The notes beneath the pieces are model-generated. The model was not told the DNA's origin. It worked only from the letters and a program-made list of their open reading frames with translations, and did no database searches. The translations under genes and the position numbers were made by a program. This document shows positions 22,941 to 32,674 of a stretch of DNA of 48,623 nucleotides, one piece after another. Positions within the stretch are counted from its first letter, which is position 1; each line of letters begins with the position of its first letter. Source of the stretch: Nitrospirota bacterium (GTDB lineage: Bacteria; Nitrospirota; Nitrospiria; Nitrospirales; Nitrospiraceae); NCBI GenBank assembly GCA_028876065.1, contig JAGWTI010000014.1:1-48623 (forward strand), written 5' to 3'.

Positions 22941-23762
22941 ATGAACGGAGTCATCCAGGACGACGAACAGGTTCGCGCGACCGCCGAGCGGGGCTCCATC
23001 ATCTACCTCGAAGGGGTCACGGTCGACTTCGACGGGTTCAAGGCCCTCCGCGATCTCAACTTCATCGTCAATTATCACGAACTGCGCGTGGTGATCGGCC
23101 CCAACGGGGCCGGCAAGACCACGTTGCTGGACGTCATCTCCGGCAAGGCCAAACCCCAGTCCGGGCGCGTGATTTTCGGCAGGGATCAGGACCTGCTGCC
23201 CTTGCGGGAGAACCAGATCGCCGCCCTGGGCATCGGGCGCAAGTTCCAGACACCCTCCGTCTACAGCAACCTCTCGGTCTGGGAAAATTTGGAACTCTCG
23301 GTCAAGCGGGCCAGCAAGGGCGTCTTCGCGACGCTCTGGGCCAAGGCCACGCGCGAAGAAACCGAGCGGATCGAATCGGGGCTGGTCACGATCGGGCTCA
23401 AGGACAAGCGGGGCGTCAGGGCCGGGGCCCTTTCCCACGGCGAGAAGCAGTGGCTGGAGATCGGGATGGTGCTGCTGCAGGACCCGGCGCTCCTCTTGGT
23501 GGACGAGCCGGTCGCCGGCATGACGGATCAGGAAACCGAGCAGACGGGGCAGCTGCTCCTGTCGCTGGCGGACAAACATTCCATCATCGTCATCGAACAC
23601 GATATGGAGTTCGTGCGACAGATCGCCCGCACGGTCACGGTGCTGCACGAAGGGACCGTGCTCTGCGAGGGGCCGGTGGAGCAAATCCAGTCGGACCCGC
23701 GGGTGATGGAAATTTACCTGGGCCGGAAGAAGGAAAAGAAAGAGGATGCTGCGGCTCGATAA
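22941..23762 (+). CDS. urtD: urea ABC transporter, ATP-binding protein UrtD
   Basis: UrtD is one of the two ATPases that power urea import. The 273-residue protein has Walker A GPNGAGKTT (53-61), a Q-loop region around GRKFQTPSVYSNLSVWEN, a signature written LSHGEKQW (about 162) instead of LSGGQ, Walker B LLLVDEPVAGM (about 185) and the switch His in IVIEHDMEF. The LSHG variant is normal for LivG/UrtD-type subunits. An extra N-terminal 18 residues precede the core. It overlaps urtE by 17 bases, which implies translational coupling. Confidence 0.96.
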   Translation: MNGVIQDDEQVRATAERGSIIYLEGVTVDFDGFKALRDLNFIVNYHELRVVIGPNGAGKTTLLDVISGKAKPQSGRVIFGRDQDLLPLRENQIAALGIGRKFQTPSVYSNLSVWENLELSVKRASKGVFATLWAKATREETERIESGLVTIGLKDKRGVRAGALSHGEKQWLEIGMVLLQDPALLLVDEPVAGMTDQETEQTGQLLLSLADKHSIIVIEHDMEFVRQIARTVTVLHEGTVLCEGPVEQIQSDPRVMEIYLGRKKEKKEDAAAR

Positions 23763-24456
23763 TCAGAACGTCTATTACGGCGAGAGCCATATCCTGCGGA
23801 ACGTCTCGCTGGAAGTGGGACCGGGACAGGTGGTCTGCCTCATGGGCCGCAACGGGGTCGGCAAGACCACCGTGCTCAAGACGATTATGGGGTTGCTCAA
23901 ATCGAGGACCGGCAAGGTTCGGTTCGGCGACGAAGACATCTCGCAGGACTCTCCGGACCGGCGCGTGCGGCGGGGGATCGCCTACGTGCCGCAGGGGCGG
24001 GAGATCTTTCCGCACCTGACGGTCCGGGAGAATCTCCGGCTGGGCTATGAGGCGGGGCCGGCGGACCCAAACGGCGGCTCCGAGAAGGCAGCCTACGACG
24101 AAGTGTTCTCATTGTTTCCGGTCCTGGCGCAGATGCTGGAGCGGGCCGGCGGGGTCTTGAGCGGCGGGCAACAGCAGCAACTGGCCATCGGCCGAGCCCT
24201 GCTGTCCAAGCCCAAGCTCCTGTTGCTGGACGAGCCGACGGAAGGGATTCAGCCCTCCATCGTCGAACAGATCGAGAACGTGATCGAGAGCTTCAAGACC
24301 GAACGGCGTTTCGCGATCCTGCTGGTCGAACAGTACATGGAGTTCGCGGCCCGGCTGGCCGACACCTACGTCATCATGGCCAAAGGGGCGGTGGTGGCGT
24401 CGGGGCGGGCGGCGGAACTGAGCGAGGAGCAGGTGAAGCAGCATTTGATCGTGTGA
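23746..24456 (+). CDS. urtE: urea ABC transporter, ATP-binding protein UrtE
   Basis: UrtE is the second ATPase of the importer, LivF-like. The 236-residue protein has Walker A GRNGVGKTT (34-42), YVPQGREIFPHLTVRENL (about 86-103, typical of LivF/UrtE), signature LSGGQQQQLAIGRALL (about 139), and Walker B LLLLDEPTEGIQP (about 160). It starts inside the end of urtD and is the last gene of the urtBCDE block. An 80-bp inverted-repeat element begins 15 bases after its stop. Confidence 0.97.
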   Translation: MLRLDNQNVYYGESHILRNVSLEVGPGQVVCLMGRNGVGKTTVLKTIMGLLKSRTGKVRFGDEDISQDSPDRRVRRGIAYVPQGREIFPHLTVRENLRLGYEAGPADPNGGSEKAAYDEVFSLFPVLAQMLERAGGVLSGGQQQQLAIGRALLSKPKLLLLDEPTEGIQPSIVEQIENVIESFKTERRFAILLVEQYMEFAARLADTYVIMAKGAVVASGRAAELSEEQVKQHLIV

Positions 24457-24470
24457 GGGGAGTGGGCGTC

Positions 24471-24550
24471 GCCGGGGTGTCTCCCTGCTCGCGCAACGCG
24501 CGCCCTGGGAAGGGCCTCGTTGGACGCGCGCAATAGGAGACATCCCCGGC
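24471..24550. repeat. 80-bp inverted-repeat element after urtE
   Basis: GCCGGGGTGTCTCC (24471-24484) pairs with GGAGACATCCCCGGC (24536-24550) with one bulged base. The interior holds partly complementary GCGCGC-rich runs. It looks like a mobile-type palindromic repeat and could also end urt transcripts. From here to 25040 the only other feature seen is a frameshifted small gene. Confidence 0.65.
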
Positions 24551-24744
24551 ACCGCTTGAAACCCGCCCCGACATGGGGAGAAGAGAGTGAAGCCGGCTTT
24601 GACGCTAGGCTCGCCTTCGGGCCTACCTCCAGGCCATAGAGGCAGCGCTCGGCCATGACGGGTTACCCCGGCCATGCAAGCGTAAATCGCCGATCATTGC
24701 TGGTCTTTGGAAGAACCGGCGGGTTTGCTGGACGAGGAATAAAA

Positions 24745-24953
24745 ATGGAATACGGAACTAGCAAGTTCAAGGGATACACAGTTGCTTTAAACTCGAGCAA
24801 GATGACAAATGGGCATGCAGGTACTTCATAGATACACCGGTCAAGGTGTATAGAGATTCTGCGGATGGGACATTCGCTTCACAGAAGGAGGCTGAAGACG
24901 CTGCAATACAGAAAGCCAAAAAATGGATCGATGAGACCGGTTTTCTTTATTGA
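24745..24953 (+). pseudogene. frameshifted small gene encoding a protein of about 69 residues
   Basis: An ATG at 24745 with GAGGA about 8 bases upstream opens MEYGTSKFKGYTVA, and the frame then stops at 24835. From about 24787 another frame continues as FKLEQDDKWACRYFIDTPV and on to KKWIDETGFLY with a stop at 24951-24953. One extra T in the TTT at 24786-24788 would join the two halves into one 69-residue protein. This is either a recent pseudogene or a sequencing indel. The joined product is small and charged; I do not know its function. Confidence 0.6.
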
Positions 24954-25040
24954 TTCAAACTGACCTCCTACCCTTCGCCACCCTTCCTTTTCCACCTGAT
25001 CTCAGGCAAGATTCGTCGCATTGAATGAAGGAGCATTCAT

Positions 25041-26303
25041 CTGCGGCGGATCATTGCGTTCTTCTCCATCCTCACGATTGTGTTCGCTTGGCTGGCGCTG
25101 GGACCGGATGGCGAGGTCTGGGCTGTTGAAGAGGCCGGATCGGTCGGCAGCGGCTTACAACTGGGTGGCCTTCTGGAACGGGACAAGGACGGCAAGCGGT
25201 ACGTCTCCAAGTCCCTGGGGGTCACGATCTCCGGGTACTTTGAAGGCTCTTACACCCAGAACTTCAACAATCCCTCCAACGGCATCAACCAGCTACGGAT
25301 TTTCGACGTCAACGCCAACGAGTTCCGGCCGAATGTGGCCAAGTTCGTGCTCGAACGGGAGGCGAACGCGGGCGGGACTGGCTGGGATCGGGCCGGCTTT
25401 CACGTCAAGTTCAACGCGGGCAAGGACTCCCAATTCACCGGCGGCACGAACCTGAATCCCTACGCGGATTTTCAGGAGTTCTACGTCCAATATGTGTTGC
25501 CGGTCGGAACGGGCCTGGATATCAAGGCGGGCCGCATCAATACCCTGATCGGCTATGAGGGCCTGGAGAGCCCGGAGAATCCGAACTATTCACGGTCTTG
25601 GCTCTTCGGGTTGGGGCAGCCCTTCACCACGTTCGGCCTGCGGGCCTCCTACGAGTTCAGCAAGCAGGCTTCCTTCTCGATCGGCGCCATCAACTCGGTC
25701 ACCTCGGCGACCGGCGACTCTACGAACAAGCCCATGGTGGAGTCGGCGCTGGTGCTGAGGCCCACCGAACGGTTCCAGGCGACCTTGTACGGCCTCTTCG
25801 GGCCAAGGCCGGGGCAGCGACCGAGGTCGGAGGGGAATCGTGTCCTCGGCGGAGGGTTCTTGAGCTACCGGCTCACGGAGAAGGCGTCGATGGTCCTGGA
25901 AGCCTATTACGCCAACCAAGAGCGGGCGAGCGATCTGAGCGGGGGAGGGAACGCCCGATGGGATGGCGTGGCCGGCTATTTCATCTACGATGTGACCAAG
26001 CAGTGGGGATTCCGGTTCCGGTCCGAAATCTTCGAGGATGCGGGAGGGTTCGTCTCCTGCAACGGAACCGAATCCATGCCCAAAGCCAACGTCTGTTTCG
26101 GCGCCACGCCTCGCCGGACCTCGCCCGACGTCGCCCAGACTCTGTGGGAAACGACCGGCACCCTCCAGTATCGCCCGCTTCCCTCGCTCCTGACGCGGCT
26201 GGAGTACCGTTACGACAAGTCCGACCGGACGGTCTTCCAACTCGGCAACCGGGCGACCAGCTACCAGCCGACGCTGACGCTCGACGTCGTCTACTTTTTC
26301 TAG
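25041..26303 (+). CDS. outer-membrane porin, putative beta-barrel porin-2 (BBP2) type, non-ATG start
   Basis: The 420-residue barrel protein shows repeated amphipathic strands, the FEGSYTQNFNNPSNGINQL block I associate with BBP2/OmpL-like porins, and the terminal aromatic LDVVYFF. An ATG start is missing. A GTG at 25080 would cut into the signal sequence. A CTG at 25041, seven bases after a perfect AAGGAG (25028-25033), gives RRIIAFFSILTIVFAWLA, an excellent signal peptide cleaved near GEVWA. The preceding in-frame stop is at 25026. Placed between the urt genes and urease, it probably aids solute entry for urea use. Confidence 0.82.
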   Translation: MRRIIAFFSILTIVFAWLALGPDGEVWAVEEAGSVGSGLQLGGLLERDKDGKRYVSKSLGVTISGYFEGSYTQNFNNPSNGINQLRIFDVNANEFRPNVAKFVLEREANAGGTGWDRAGFHVKFNAGKDSQFTGGTNLNPYADFQEFYVQYVLPVGTGLDIKAGRINTLIGYEGLESPENPNYSRSWLFGLGQPFTTFGLRASYEFSKQASFSIGAINSVTSATGDSTNKPMVESALVLRPTERFQATLYGLFGPRPGQRPRSEGNRVLGGGFLSYRLTEKASMVLEAYYANQERASDLSGGGNARWDGVAGYFIYDVTKQWGFRFRSEIFEDAGGFVSCNGTESMPKANVCFGATPRRTSPDVAQTLWETTGTLQYRPLPSLLTRLEYRYDKSDRTVFQLGNRATSYQPTLTLDVVYFF

Positions 26304-27340
26304 CCTTCCCGCCGGCGCGACAGGTTTTCTTCCGGCGTCGTGGCCTCGTCCGGCGCAATCGGCGTGAGCGCCGTGAAACCGCGCGCGGCCAGGAGCATGG
26401 CCCAGGTGACGAATACGAAGGCGGAGGTCAGCACCGGCATGCCGGTCGGTTCCAGGAAGATGCCCATCGAGGCCCAGACCCGGGCCGTGACCAGGATGCC
26501 GAGAACCGTGTAGAGGAAGCCGGGCCAGTTCACGCGCAGGAAGAGGCCGCCGAGCGCCACGGCGGTCAGCGCTGCATTGTAGCCGAACAGCCCGTCGCGG
26601 ATCGCGTCGTCGTGCGCACCGTAGACCACGCCGACCCCGACGGCCAGGGCCGAGCCCAGCAGGGCCATGCCTGCGCCGATCCCGGTGTTGATCGCGATGC
26701 CTACCAGGATGATAACGCCCGAGACCCAGTCGTCCTGGAAGAAAATTTCCGCGATGCCGTTGGTGATTCCGTAGAACCAGGTGCCCCAGGTATAGTCCGG
26801 CCTCGGGCCGGTGAAATCCGCGGGGGATGTCGGCTTGAGGGCCGAGGACACATCGATGGTGGAAAACTGCAGGAGCGCGCCCAGGAACCACCAGCCGGAG
26901 AGGACGAAGGGCATGGTGAGGCCCGGGACTTTGTGCGGTCCCAGTAAAGCGCCGAAGGCAGGGACGAGCACGGAGGTGAACGATGCGCTGATGAGGATGT
27001 AGGACCAGAGGTGCCAGTTGGGCCAGTTGCCGTGGGCAAAATCCCGGCTCGTGAAGGCGACCAAGGCCAGCGCGATCAGGGCTCCGTTGAACCCGAAGAG
27101 ACCGTCTTTGACCATCCCCCGATCGGCCTTGAATCCCATGGCGGTCAGGGTTCCGATGACGGTGCCTAGCAGGCAGACCGTGCCGTAGATCCGGGAATTG
27201 TAAAAGATGGCCGCAAGGATGACGGCCCCGGAGATCGGGTTGTTTTGGAGCACCACTTGGCCGATCCCGCGCAGGACCCAGTCCGCGATTCCCAGGGTCG
27301 GATGGTCTCGGAATCGGTCTTGGAACGGCGCCTGCGACAT
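26300..27340 (-). CDS. urea channel of the UT family (eukaryotic-type urea transporter)
   Basis: UT proteins form trimeric channels that let urea diffuse down its gradient. The 346-residue protein has about ten membrane segments arranged as two homologous halves, each with the urea-signature pattern: GLFGFNGALIALAL (about 84-97) and GLFGYNAALTAVAL (about 245-258). GGAAGGAG lies upstream of the ATG at 27340. The gene faces away from ureA and shares a 172-base divergent region with it. It gives the cell a low-affinity route for abundant urea besides the UrtABCDE pump. Its 3' end overlaps the porin stop by four bases. Confidence 0.93.
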   Translation of the reverse strand: MSQAPFQDRFRDHPTLGIADWVLRGIGQVVLQNNPISGAVILAAIFYNSRIYGTVCLLGTVIGTLTAMGFKADRGMVKDGLFGFNGALIALALVAFTSRDFAHGNWPNWHLWSYILISASFTSVLVPAFGALLGPHKVPGLTMPFVLSGWWFLGALLQFSTIDVSSALKPTSPADFTGPRPDYTWGTWFYGITNGIAEIFFQDDWVSGVIILVGIAINTGIGAGMALLGSALAVGVGVVYGAHDDAIRDGLFGYNAALTAVALGGLFLRVNWPGFLYTVLGILVTARVWASMGIFLEPTGMPVLTSAFVFVTWAMLLAARGFTALTPIAPDEATTPEENLSRRREG

Positions 27341-27432
27341 GACAGCTCCTTCCTGCCCCGACCCTTGCGCGGCAGGGATGGTCACTCTAGGTAATTGGCG
27401 GGGATGGGTCAAGAACTATGGGAGTTCGCAAG

Positions 27433-27461
27433 TTGACTGAGGTGGGCAGAAGTGATAGTTT
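27433..27461 (+). promoter_or_regulatory. possible promoter for the urease operon
   Basis: TTGACT (27433-27438) and TAGTTT (27456-27461) lie 17 bases apart, 52 bases before ureA. The -10 match is poor (3/6), so this is a weak prediction. Confidence 0.3.
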
Positions 27462-27512
27462 TCGCAGGCTGTACGCGGTCGTTCGGCTGTTGGTCGTCGG
27501 AGAAGAACGCCT

Positions 27513-27815
27513 ATGCACTTGACCCCGCGAGAACAGGACAAGCTCTTGATCTATGTGGCGGCCCAGCTGGCCAAGGATCGGAAGGGGCGAGGGCTGAAGC
27601 TCAACCACCCGGAGGCGGTGGCCTATATCACGGCGGCCTTGTTGGAAGGGATTCGCGATGGGCAGACCGTCTCCGAGTTGATGAGTTATGGGGCCACGCT
27701 CCTGACCAGGGCCGACGTGATGCCGGGCGTGCCCGAGATGATTCACGATATTCAGGTCGAAGGCACCTTTCCTGACGGCACGAAGTTAGTCACGGTTCAT
27801 CAACCGATTCGATAG
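27513..27815 (+). CDS. ureA: urease subunit gamma
   Basis: UreA is the smallest structural subunit of nickel urease. The 100-residue length and sequence ([51 protein letters not shown]) match the gamma subunit throughout. It opens the ureABC-FGD cluster, divergent from the UT channel gene. The subunits are separate, as in most bacteria, not fused as in Helicobacter. Confidence 0.98.
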   Translation: MHLTPREQDKLLIYVAAQLAKDRKGRGLKLNHPEAVAYITAALLEGIRDGQTVSELMSYGATLLTRADVMPGVPEMIHDIQVEGTFPDGTKLVTVHQPIR

Positions 27816-27869
27816 AAAACAAAAAGTGATCGTTTAGCTTTCGTGGTCCTTGCTCGACGAGGTCCGAGG

Positions 27870-28346
27870 ATGAAGAAACCAACCAAGAACGTCAAGGTCA
27901 GCGCCAAGTCGCCGGCCAAGGCCGCCAGGCCGGCTCCCTCCTGCAAGGCGCCGCAGCCGACCGATGTGATCCCGGGGGAGATCATCCTGGGGAAGGGGGA
28001 CATCGTGGCGCTGGAAGGGCGGCCGACCGTCGGGCTGACGGTCGCCAACGTGGGGGACCGGCCGATTCAGGTTGGATCTCATTGCCACTTTTTCGAGGCC
28101 AACCGATCGCTCACGTTCGACCGGGAGAAGGCCTATGGTTTCCGGCTCTTGATCCCGGCCGGGACCGCGGTGCGGTTCGAGCCGGGCGAAGAGAAGCGGG
28201 TGACGCTCGTGGCTCTCGGCGGCAACCGGGTGGCCTACGGCATCAACGGGCTGACCCATGGCCGTCTGGACGATCCCCGGGTGAAGACCCAGGCGCTGGC
28301 TCGGGCGGCTGAACGAGGATTTCTTCAGAAGAGGGCGCGCCCATGA
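27870..28346 (+). CDS. ureB: urease subunit beta with a basic N-terminal extension
   Basis: UreB packs between the gamma and alpha subunits. Residues 34-135 carry the full beta core: [38 protein letters not shown], and [20 protein letters not shown]. Unusually, about 33 Lys/Ala/Pro-rich residues precede the core ([20 protein letters not shown]), and about 20 more follow it, giving 158 residues where about 100 is usual. The ATG at 27870 was chosen as the first with a GAGG upstream; an inner start would need a non-ATG codon. Its stop overlaps the ureC start (ATGA). Confidence 0.95.
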   Translation: MKKPTKNVKVSAKSPAKAARPAPSCKAPQPTDVIPGEIILGKGDIVALEGRPTVGLTVANVGDRPIQVGSHCHFFEANRSLTFDREKAYGFRLLIPAGTAVRFEPGEEKRVTLVALGGNRVAYGINGLTHGRLDDPRVKTQALARAAERGFLQKRARP

Positions 28347-30067
28347 AAATCCCCCGCCGCCAATATGCAGACCTCTATGGGCCGACTGCCGGCGACCGGA
28401 TTCGCCTGGCCGACACGGAGCTGATCGTCGAAATCGAGAAGGACCTGACGACTCCGGGCGAAGAGGCCAAGTTCGGGGGAGGGAAGGTCATTCGGGACGG
28501 GATGGGCCAATCGTCTTCCGCGACCCGAGCCGGTGGTGCGCTGGACCTCGTGATCACGAACGCGGTGATCCTGGACCATTGGGGGATCGTGAAGGCGGAC
28601 ATCGGCATCAAGTACGGGCGCATCGCCGGCATCGGCAAGGCGGGGAATCCGGACCTGATGGACGGGGTGACGCCGGGTATGGAAGTCGGCGCCTCGACGG
28701 AGGTCCTCTCGGCCGAAGGCAAGATCGTGACCGCCGGCGGCATGGATACGCACATTCATTTTATCTGCCCGCAGATCATCCATGAAGGCTTGTCGGCCGG
28801 GCTGACCTCGCTGATCGGCGGAGGAACGGGACCGGCCACGGGGACGAACGCCACGACTTGCACGCCCGGCGCCTGGAACATCCACCGGATGCTGGAGGCG
28901 GCCGACGGCTTCCCCATCAACCTGGGGTTCCTCGGCAAGGGCAATTCGTCCCTGCCCGAAGGGCTCAACGAACAGATCGAGGCGGGCGCGATCGGGCTCA
29001 AGCTGCATGAAGACTGGGGCACGACGCCGGCCGCGATCTCCACGTGTTTGGATGTAGCCGAGCAGTACGACGTGCAAGTGGCGATTCACACCGACACGCT
29101 GAACGAAGCCGGGTTCGTCGAGGACACGATCAAGGCCTTTGCCGGCCGGACGATCCATTCGTTCCACACGGAGGGGGCCGGCGGGGGCCATGCGCCGGAC
29201 ATCATCAAGGTCTGCGGGGAGCCGAACGTGCTGCCCTCGTCCACGAACCCCACCATGCCCTTCACCGTCAACACGATGGACGAGCATCTGGATATGCTCA
29301 TGGTCTGCCACCATCTCAATCCCCGTGTGCCGGAGGATATCGCCTTCGCCGAGTCCCGCATCCGGCGGGAGACGATCGCGGCCGAGGACATCCTGCACGA
29401 CATGGGCGCGATCAGCATCATGTCGTCGGATTCGCAGGCGATGGGGCGGGTCGGAGAGGTGATCATCCGTACCTGGCAGACGGCGCACAAGATGAAGCTC
29501 CAGCGGGGCCGTCTCAAAGGGCCGGGCGAAGGGGCCGGCGTCACGCACGACAATTTCCGCGCGCGGCGGTATGTGGCCAAGTATACGATCAACCCCGCGA
29601 TCACCCACGGTGTCGCCCATGAGGTCGGCTCGGTCGAAGTCGGCAAGCTGGCCGATCTCGTGCTGTGGAAACCGGCCTTCTTCGGGGTCAAGCCGGAGAT
29701 CGTGGTCAAGGGAGGATTCCCCATGTCCGCGGCGATGGGGGACCCCAACGCCTCGATCCCGACGCCTCAGCCGGTTTTGACGCGTCCTATGTTCGGCAGT
29801 TTCGGGCGGGCTCTGTACAGTACGAGCCTCACGTTCCTCTCCCAGGCGGCGCTGGACCAGGAGGTTCCCAAGACCCTGGGCCTCCAAAAGCGGCTGGCCG
29901 TCGTCAAGAAGTGCCGCGGGATCGGCAAGCGCGACCTCAAGCTGAACGACGCGCTGCCCAGGATCGAAGTGGACCCGGAGACCTACGTGGTCCGCGCCGA
30001 CGGACAGAAGCTCTCCTGCGAGCCGTTGGCCTTGCTCCCGATGGCGCAACGTTACTTTCTTTTCTAG
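28343..30067 (+). CDS. ureC: urease subunit alpha (catalytic)
   Basis: UreC holds the dinuclear nickel site that hydrolyses urea to ammonia and carbamate. The 574-residue protein has the metal-ligand motif [12 protein letters not shown] (about 133-144), the carbamylated lysine in [12 protein letters not shown] (about 218), the mobile-flap region [13 protein letters not shown] with the catalytic His (about 320-332), and [14 protein letters not shown]. All active-site segments look intact. Its start overlaps ureB by four bases. Immediately after the stop a MITE-like repeat separates it from ureF. Confidence 0.99.
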   Translation: MKIPRRQYADLYGPTAGDRIRLADTELIVEIEKDLTTPGEEAKFGGGKVIRDGMGQSSSATRAGGALDLVITNAVILDHWGIVKADIGIKYGRIAGIGKAGNPDLMDGVTPGMEVGASTEVLSAEGKIVTAGGMDTHIHFICPQIIHEGLSAGLTSLIGGGTGPATGTNATTCTPGAWNIHRMLEAADGFPINLGFLGKGNSSLPEGLNEQIEAGAIGLKLHEDWGTTPAAISTCLDVAEQYDVQVAIHTDTLNEAGFVEDTIKAFAGRTIHSFHTEGAGGGHAPDIIKVCGEPNVLPSSTNPTMPFTVNTMDEHLDMLMVCHHLNPRVPEDIAFAESRIRRETIAAEDILHDMGAISIMSSDSQAMGRVGEVIIRTWQTAHKMKLQRGRLKGPGEGAGVTHDNFRARRYVAKYTINPAITHGVAHEVGSVEVGKLADLVLWKPAFFGVKPEIVVKGGFPMSAAMGDPNASIPTPQPVLTRPMFGSFGRALYSTSLTFLSQAALDQEVPKTLGLQKRLAVVKKCRGIGKRDLKLNDALPRIEVDPETYVVRADGQKLSCEPLALLPMAQRYFLF

Positions 30068-30238
30068 CAGGATGCTGAAAAAGGTCCCCAACTTTGTTCT
30101 CGGTCGCTCGAACCTCTCAACGTACCCTCCCCGCATACGCCTCGGGGTTTTCGCTCCCTGCGGCCGAGCCAAGGAAATAGCGTGCGTTTGACGCACGCAG
30201 GGTGGGCGGGTGAGAAGGTGGCCTTTTTGAGCATCCTG
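30068..30238. mobile_element. MITE-like 171-bp element with terminal inverted repeats
   Basis: The left end CAGGATGCTGAAAAAGG (30068-30084) and right end CCTTTTTGAGCATCCTG (30222-30238) are inverted repeats with one mismatch. An internal hairpin, GCGTGCGT/ACGCACGC, lies near 30180-30198. There is no coding capacity. It starts one base after the ureC stop codon and ends 20 bases before ureF. I recall very similar elements dispersed in Nitrospira genomes. Confidence 0.75.
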
Positions 30239-30257
30239 TAAATGGAAGAGGGACAGA

Positions 30258-30941
30258 GTGAAGGCCTTGACACTGTTGCGCGGCCTCCGTTTTGTGGACA
30301 GTTTTTTCCCGGCCGGAGGGTTTGCCTATTCGTCCGGTCTGGAGGCGGCGGTGCAGGGCGGGGCGGTGAAGGATTCCGAAGGCCTCTCGCGCTATGTCGA
30401 GGAACTCTTCACCACCGGACTGGGGACCCGCGAGGCGGTCGCGGTTGCAACAGCGTGGCAAGGGACGAGGGGCGAGGGGAAAAAGGCCCGGGAGGCAGAT
30501 CGGGAATTGGATGCGATGATGATGGGGACGGAGAGCCGTCATGCCAGCCGGCAAATGGGGCGCCAGGTGTTGAGGGGTGCGGTGGCGGACGAAGACGTAT
30601 CCGACGAGCTCCGGGAGTATCTCCAGTCGGTTGAAGCCGGGCATGCGCCGGGGCACCTTGCGGTGGCCGTTGGCTTGGCATTGGGCGCGGCAGGCTGGAC
30701 GAGGGAGCAAGCGATGACGGCGTTCCTCTACCAGCAAGCCGTGGGGTTCGTGTCTGCGTCGCTCAAGCTGCTTCCGATCGGCCAGCGCGAAGGCCAGCGG
30801 TTGCTGGCTGCTTGGGCGCCGATGCTCGGCAACCTGAGCCGCCGTGCCGCAGCCGGCGACATCATGACGGCTTGGACGCCGGTGCACGACATTTACGCCA
30901 TGCGGCACGCCAGGCTTGAGTCGAGGCTCTTCAGGTCTTAG
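30258..30941 (+). CDS. ureF: urease accessory protein UreF
   Basis: UreF joins UreD and UreG in the complex that inserts nickel into apo-urease and gates GTP hydrolysis by UreG. The 227-residue product has the family start LRFVDSFFPAGGFAYSSGLE, the central SRHASRQMGRQVL, and the helix GHLAVAVGLALGAAGW. Residues 70-86 form a charged insertion (GTRGEGKKAREADRELD). The start is a GTG at 30258 with GGAAGAGGGA upstream. The MITE-like repeat between ureC and ureF may alter read-through from the structural genes. Confidence 0.94.
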   Translation: MKALTLLRGLRFVDSFFPAGGFAYSSGLEAAVQGGAVKDSEGLSRYVEELFTTGLGTREAVAVATAWQGTRGEGKKAREADRELDAMMMGTESRHASRQMGRQVLRGAVADEDVSDELREYLQSVEAGHAPGHLAVAVGLALGAAGWTREQAMTAFLYQQAVGFVSASLKLLPIGQREGQRLLAAWAPMLGNLSRRAAAGDIMTAWTPVHDIYAMRHARLESRLFRS

Positions 30942-30943
30942 CG

Positions 30944-31018
30944 AAGAGCCCATGGCTGATGGCGTATAGCAGGAAACGGAAGCGACTTCTCGCCATAAGC
31001 CGTATGCTATAAGCTCTT
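30944..31018. repeat. 75-bp nested inverted repeat before ureG
   Basis: AAGAGC (30944-30949) pairs with GCTCTT (31013-31018), and inside them TATAGCA (30965-30971) pairs with TGCTATA (31005-31011). It fills nearly the whole ureF-ureG gap, and ureG has no visible Shine-Dalgarno. Confidence 0.5.
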
Positions 31019-31028
31019 GTGGTTCATT

Positions 31029-31703
<675 letters not shown>

Positions 31704-31713
31704 AAGGGGAAGC

Positions 31714-32583
31714 ATGGGGCCAGCGGCTGTCCAGGGCGACTCGTTGCGCTCGGTCGGCCGGGTCGGCGCGCTGACCCTCGAGTACGAGCAGCGTAACCGG
31801 GCGACCGTCCTCACCCGCTCGCAGTGCCATACGCCGTGGCATCTCTCGCCTCCCATTCACCTCGATGAGACGGGCTGCGTGTACCAGCCGCTGTTGAACC
31901 CGTCCGGAGGGTTGGTCGGCGGCGACCGGCTGTCGCTCGATGCCACGTTGGGGCCGGACACCCACGTGATCTTCTCGACGCCCTCCGCAAACCGCGTCTA
32001 TCGATCCCCGTCGGAATCTTCCGAGCAATGGGTCAACCTGTCCGTCGGAGACCGGGCGATCCTCGAATGGGTCCCCGACCTTACGATTCCCTTCGCCGGG
32101 TCCCGCTACCGGCAAACCATTCATGTCCGGCTGGCGCCGGGGGCCACGCTCCTGCTCTGGGACGCCCTGGCCTGCGGGCGCATCGCCAGGGGGGAGCGCT
32201 GGGCCTTTGCCAGGCTGGAGAACGAGATATGCATCACCGTCGCCGACGGCCGCCGGCTGATCGAGCGATACGTTCTCGGCGGTGCTCGATCGCCGCTGGG
32301 GGCCGGGTTGGCGCGGGAATGGAACTACGTCGCGTCGTGCTATCTGGTGGGCGACCTGGTGGATGCGGAGCGGTGGAAACATTTGGAGGAGCATTTGGCG
32401 GTCATGTTGGAGGAGCAAGCGGACGAGGTGTTGGGTGGGGTGTCCGGCCCGGCCCTGCCGGGATTGGCGGTGAAACTCGTCGCGCGATCGGCCCAGACCT
32501 TGACCCAGATGTTTGCCGCGCTCTGGGCCGAAGCCAGACGCTGCTTATGGGACGGCCCTGCGGCCGACCTGCGCCGCTATTAG
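31714..32583 (+). CDS. ureD: urease accessory protein UreD (UreH)
   Basis: UreD is the scaffold that binds apo-urease and, with UreF and UreG, passes nickel to the active site. The 289-residue protein matches the family at LSPPIHLDETGCVYQPLLNPSG (within residues 44-66), the GGLVGGDRL block, and WVPDLTIPFAGSRYRQT (about 120). It starts 10 bases after ureG and is the last gene of the urease cluster. The cluster order ureABC-F-G-D without ureE is complete enough for active urease if nickel supply is adequate. Confidence 0.95.
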   Translation: MGPAAVQGDSLRSVGRVGALTLEYEQRNRATVLTRSQCHTPWHLSPPIHLDETGCVYQPLLNPSGGLVGGDRLSLDATLGPDTHVIFSTPSANRVYRSPSESSEQWVNLSVGDRAILEWVPDLTIPFAGSRYRQTIHVRLAPGATLLLWDALACGRIARGERWAFARLENEICITVADGRRLIERYVLGGARSPLGAGLAREWNYVASCYLVGDLVDAERWKHLEEHLAVMLEEQADEVLGGVSGPALPGLAVKLVARSAQTLTQMFAALWAEARRCLWDGPAADLRRY

Positions 32584-32674
32584 GTCCCGTGCTTGAACAC
32601 GATGGCCATCGGGTCGGGTGTCCCCTTGTCCCTCTGATAGGCTATTCGTCGTCGGATCAGAACCGGTAGGTGTC

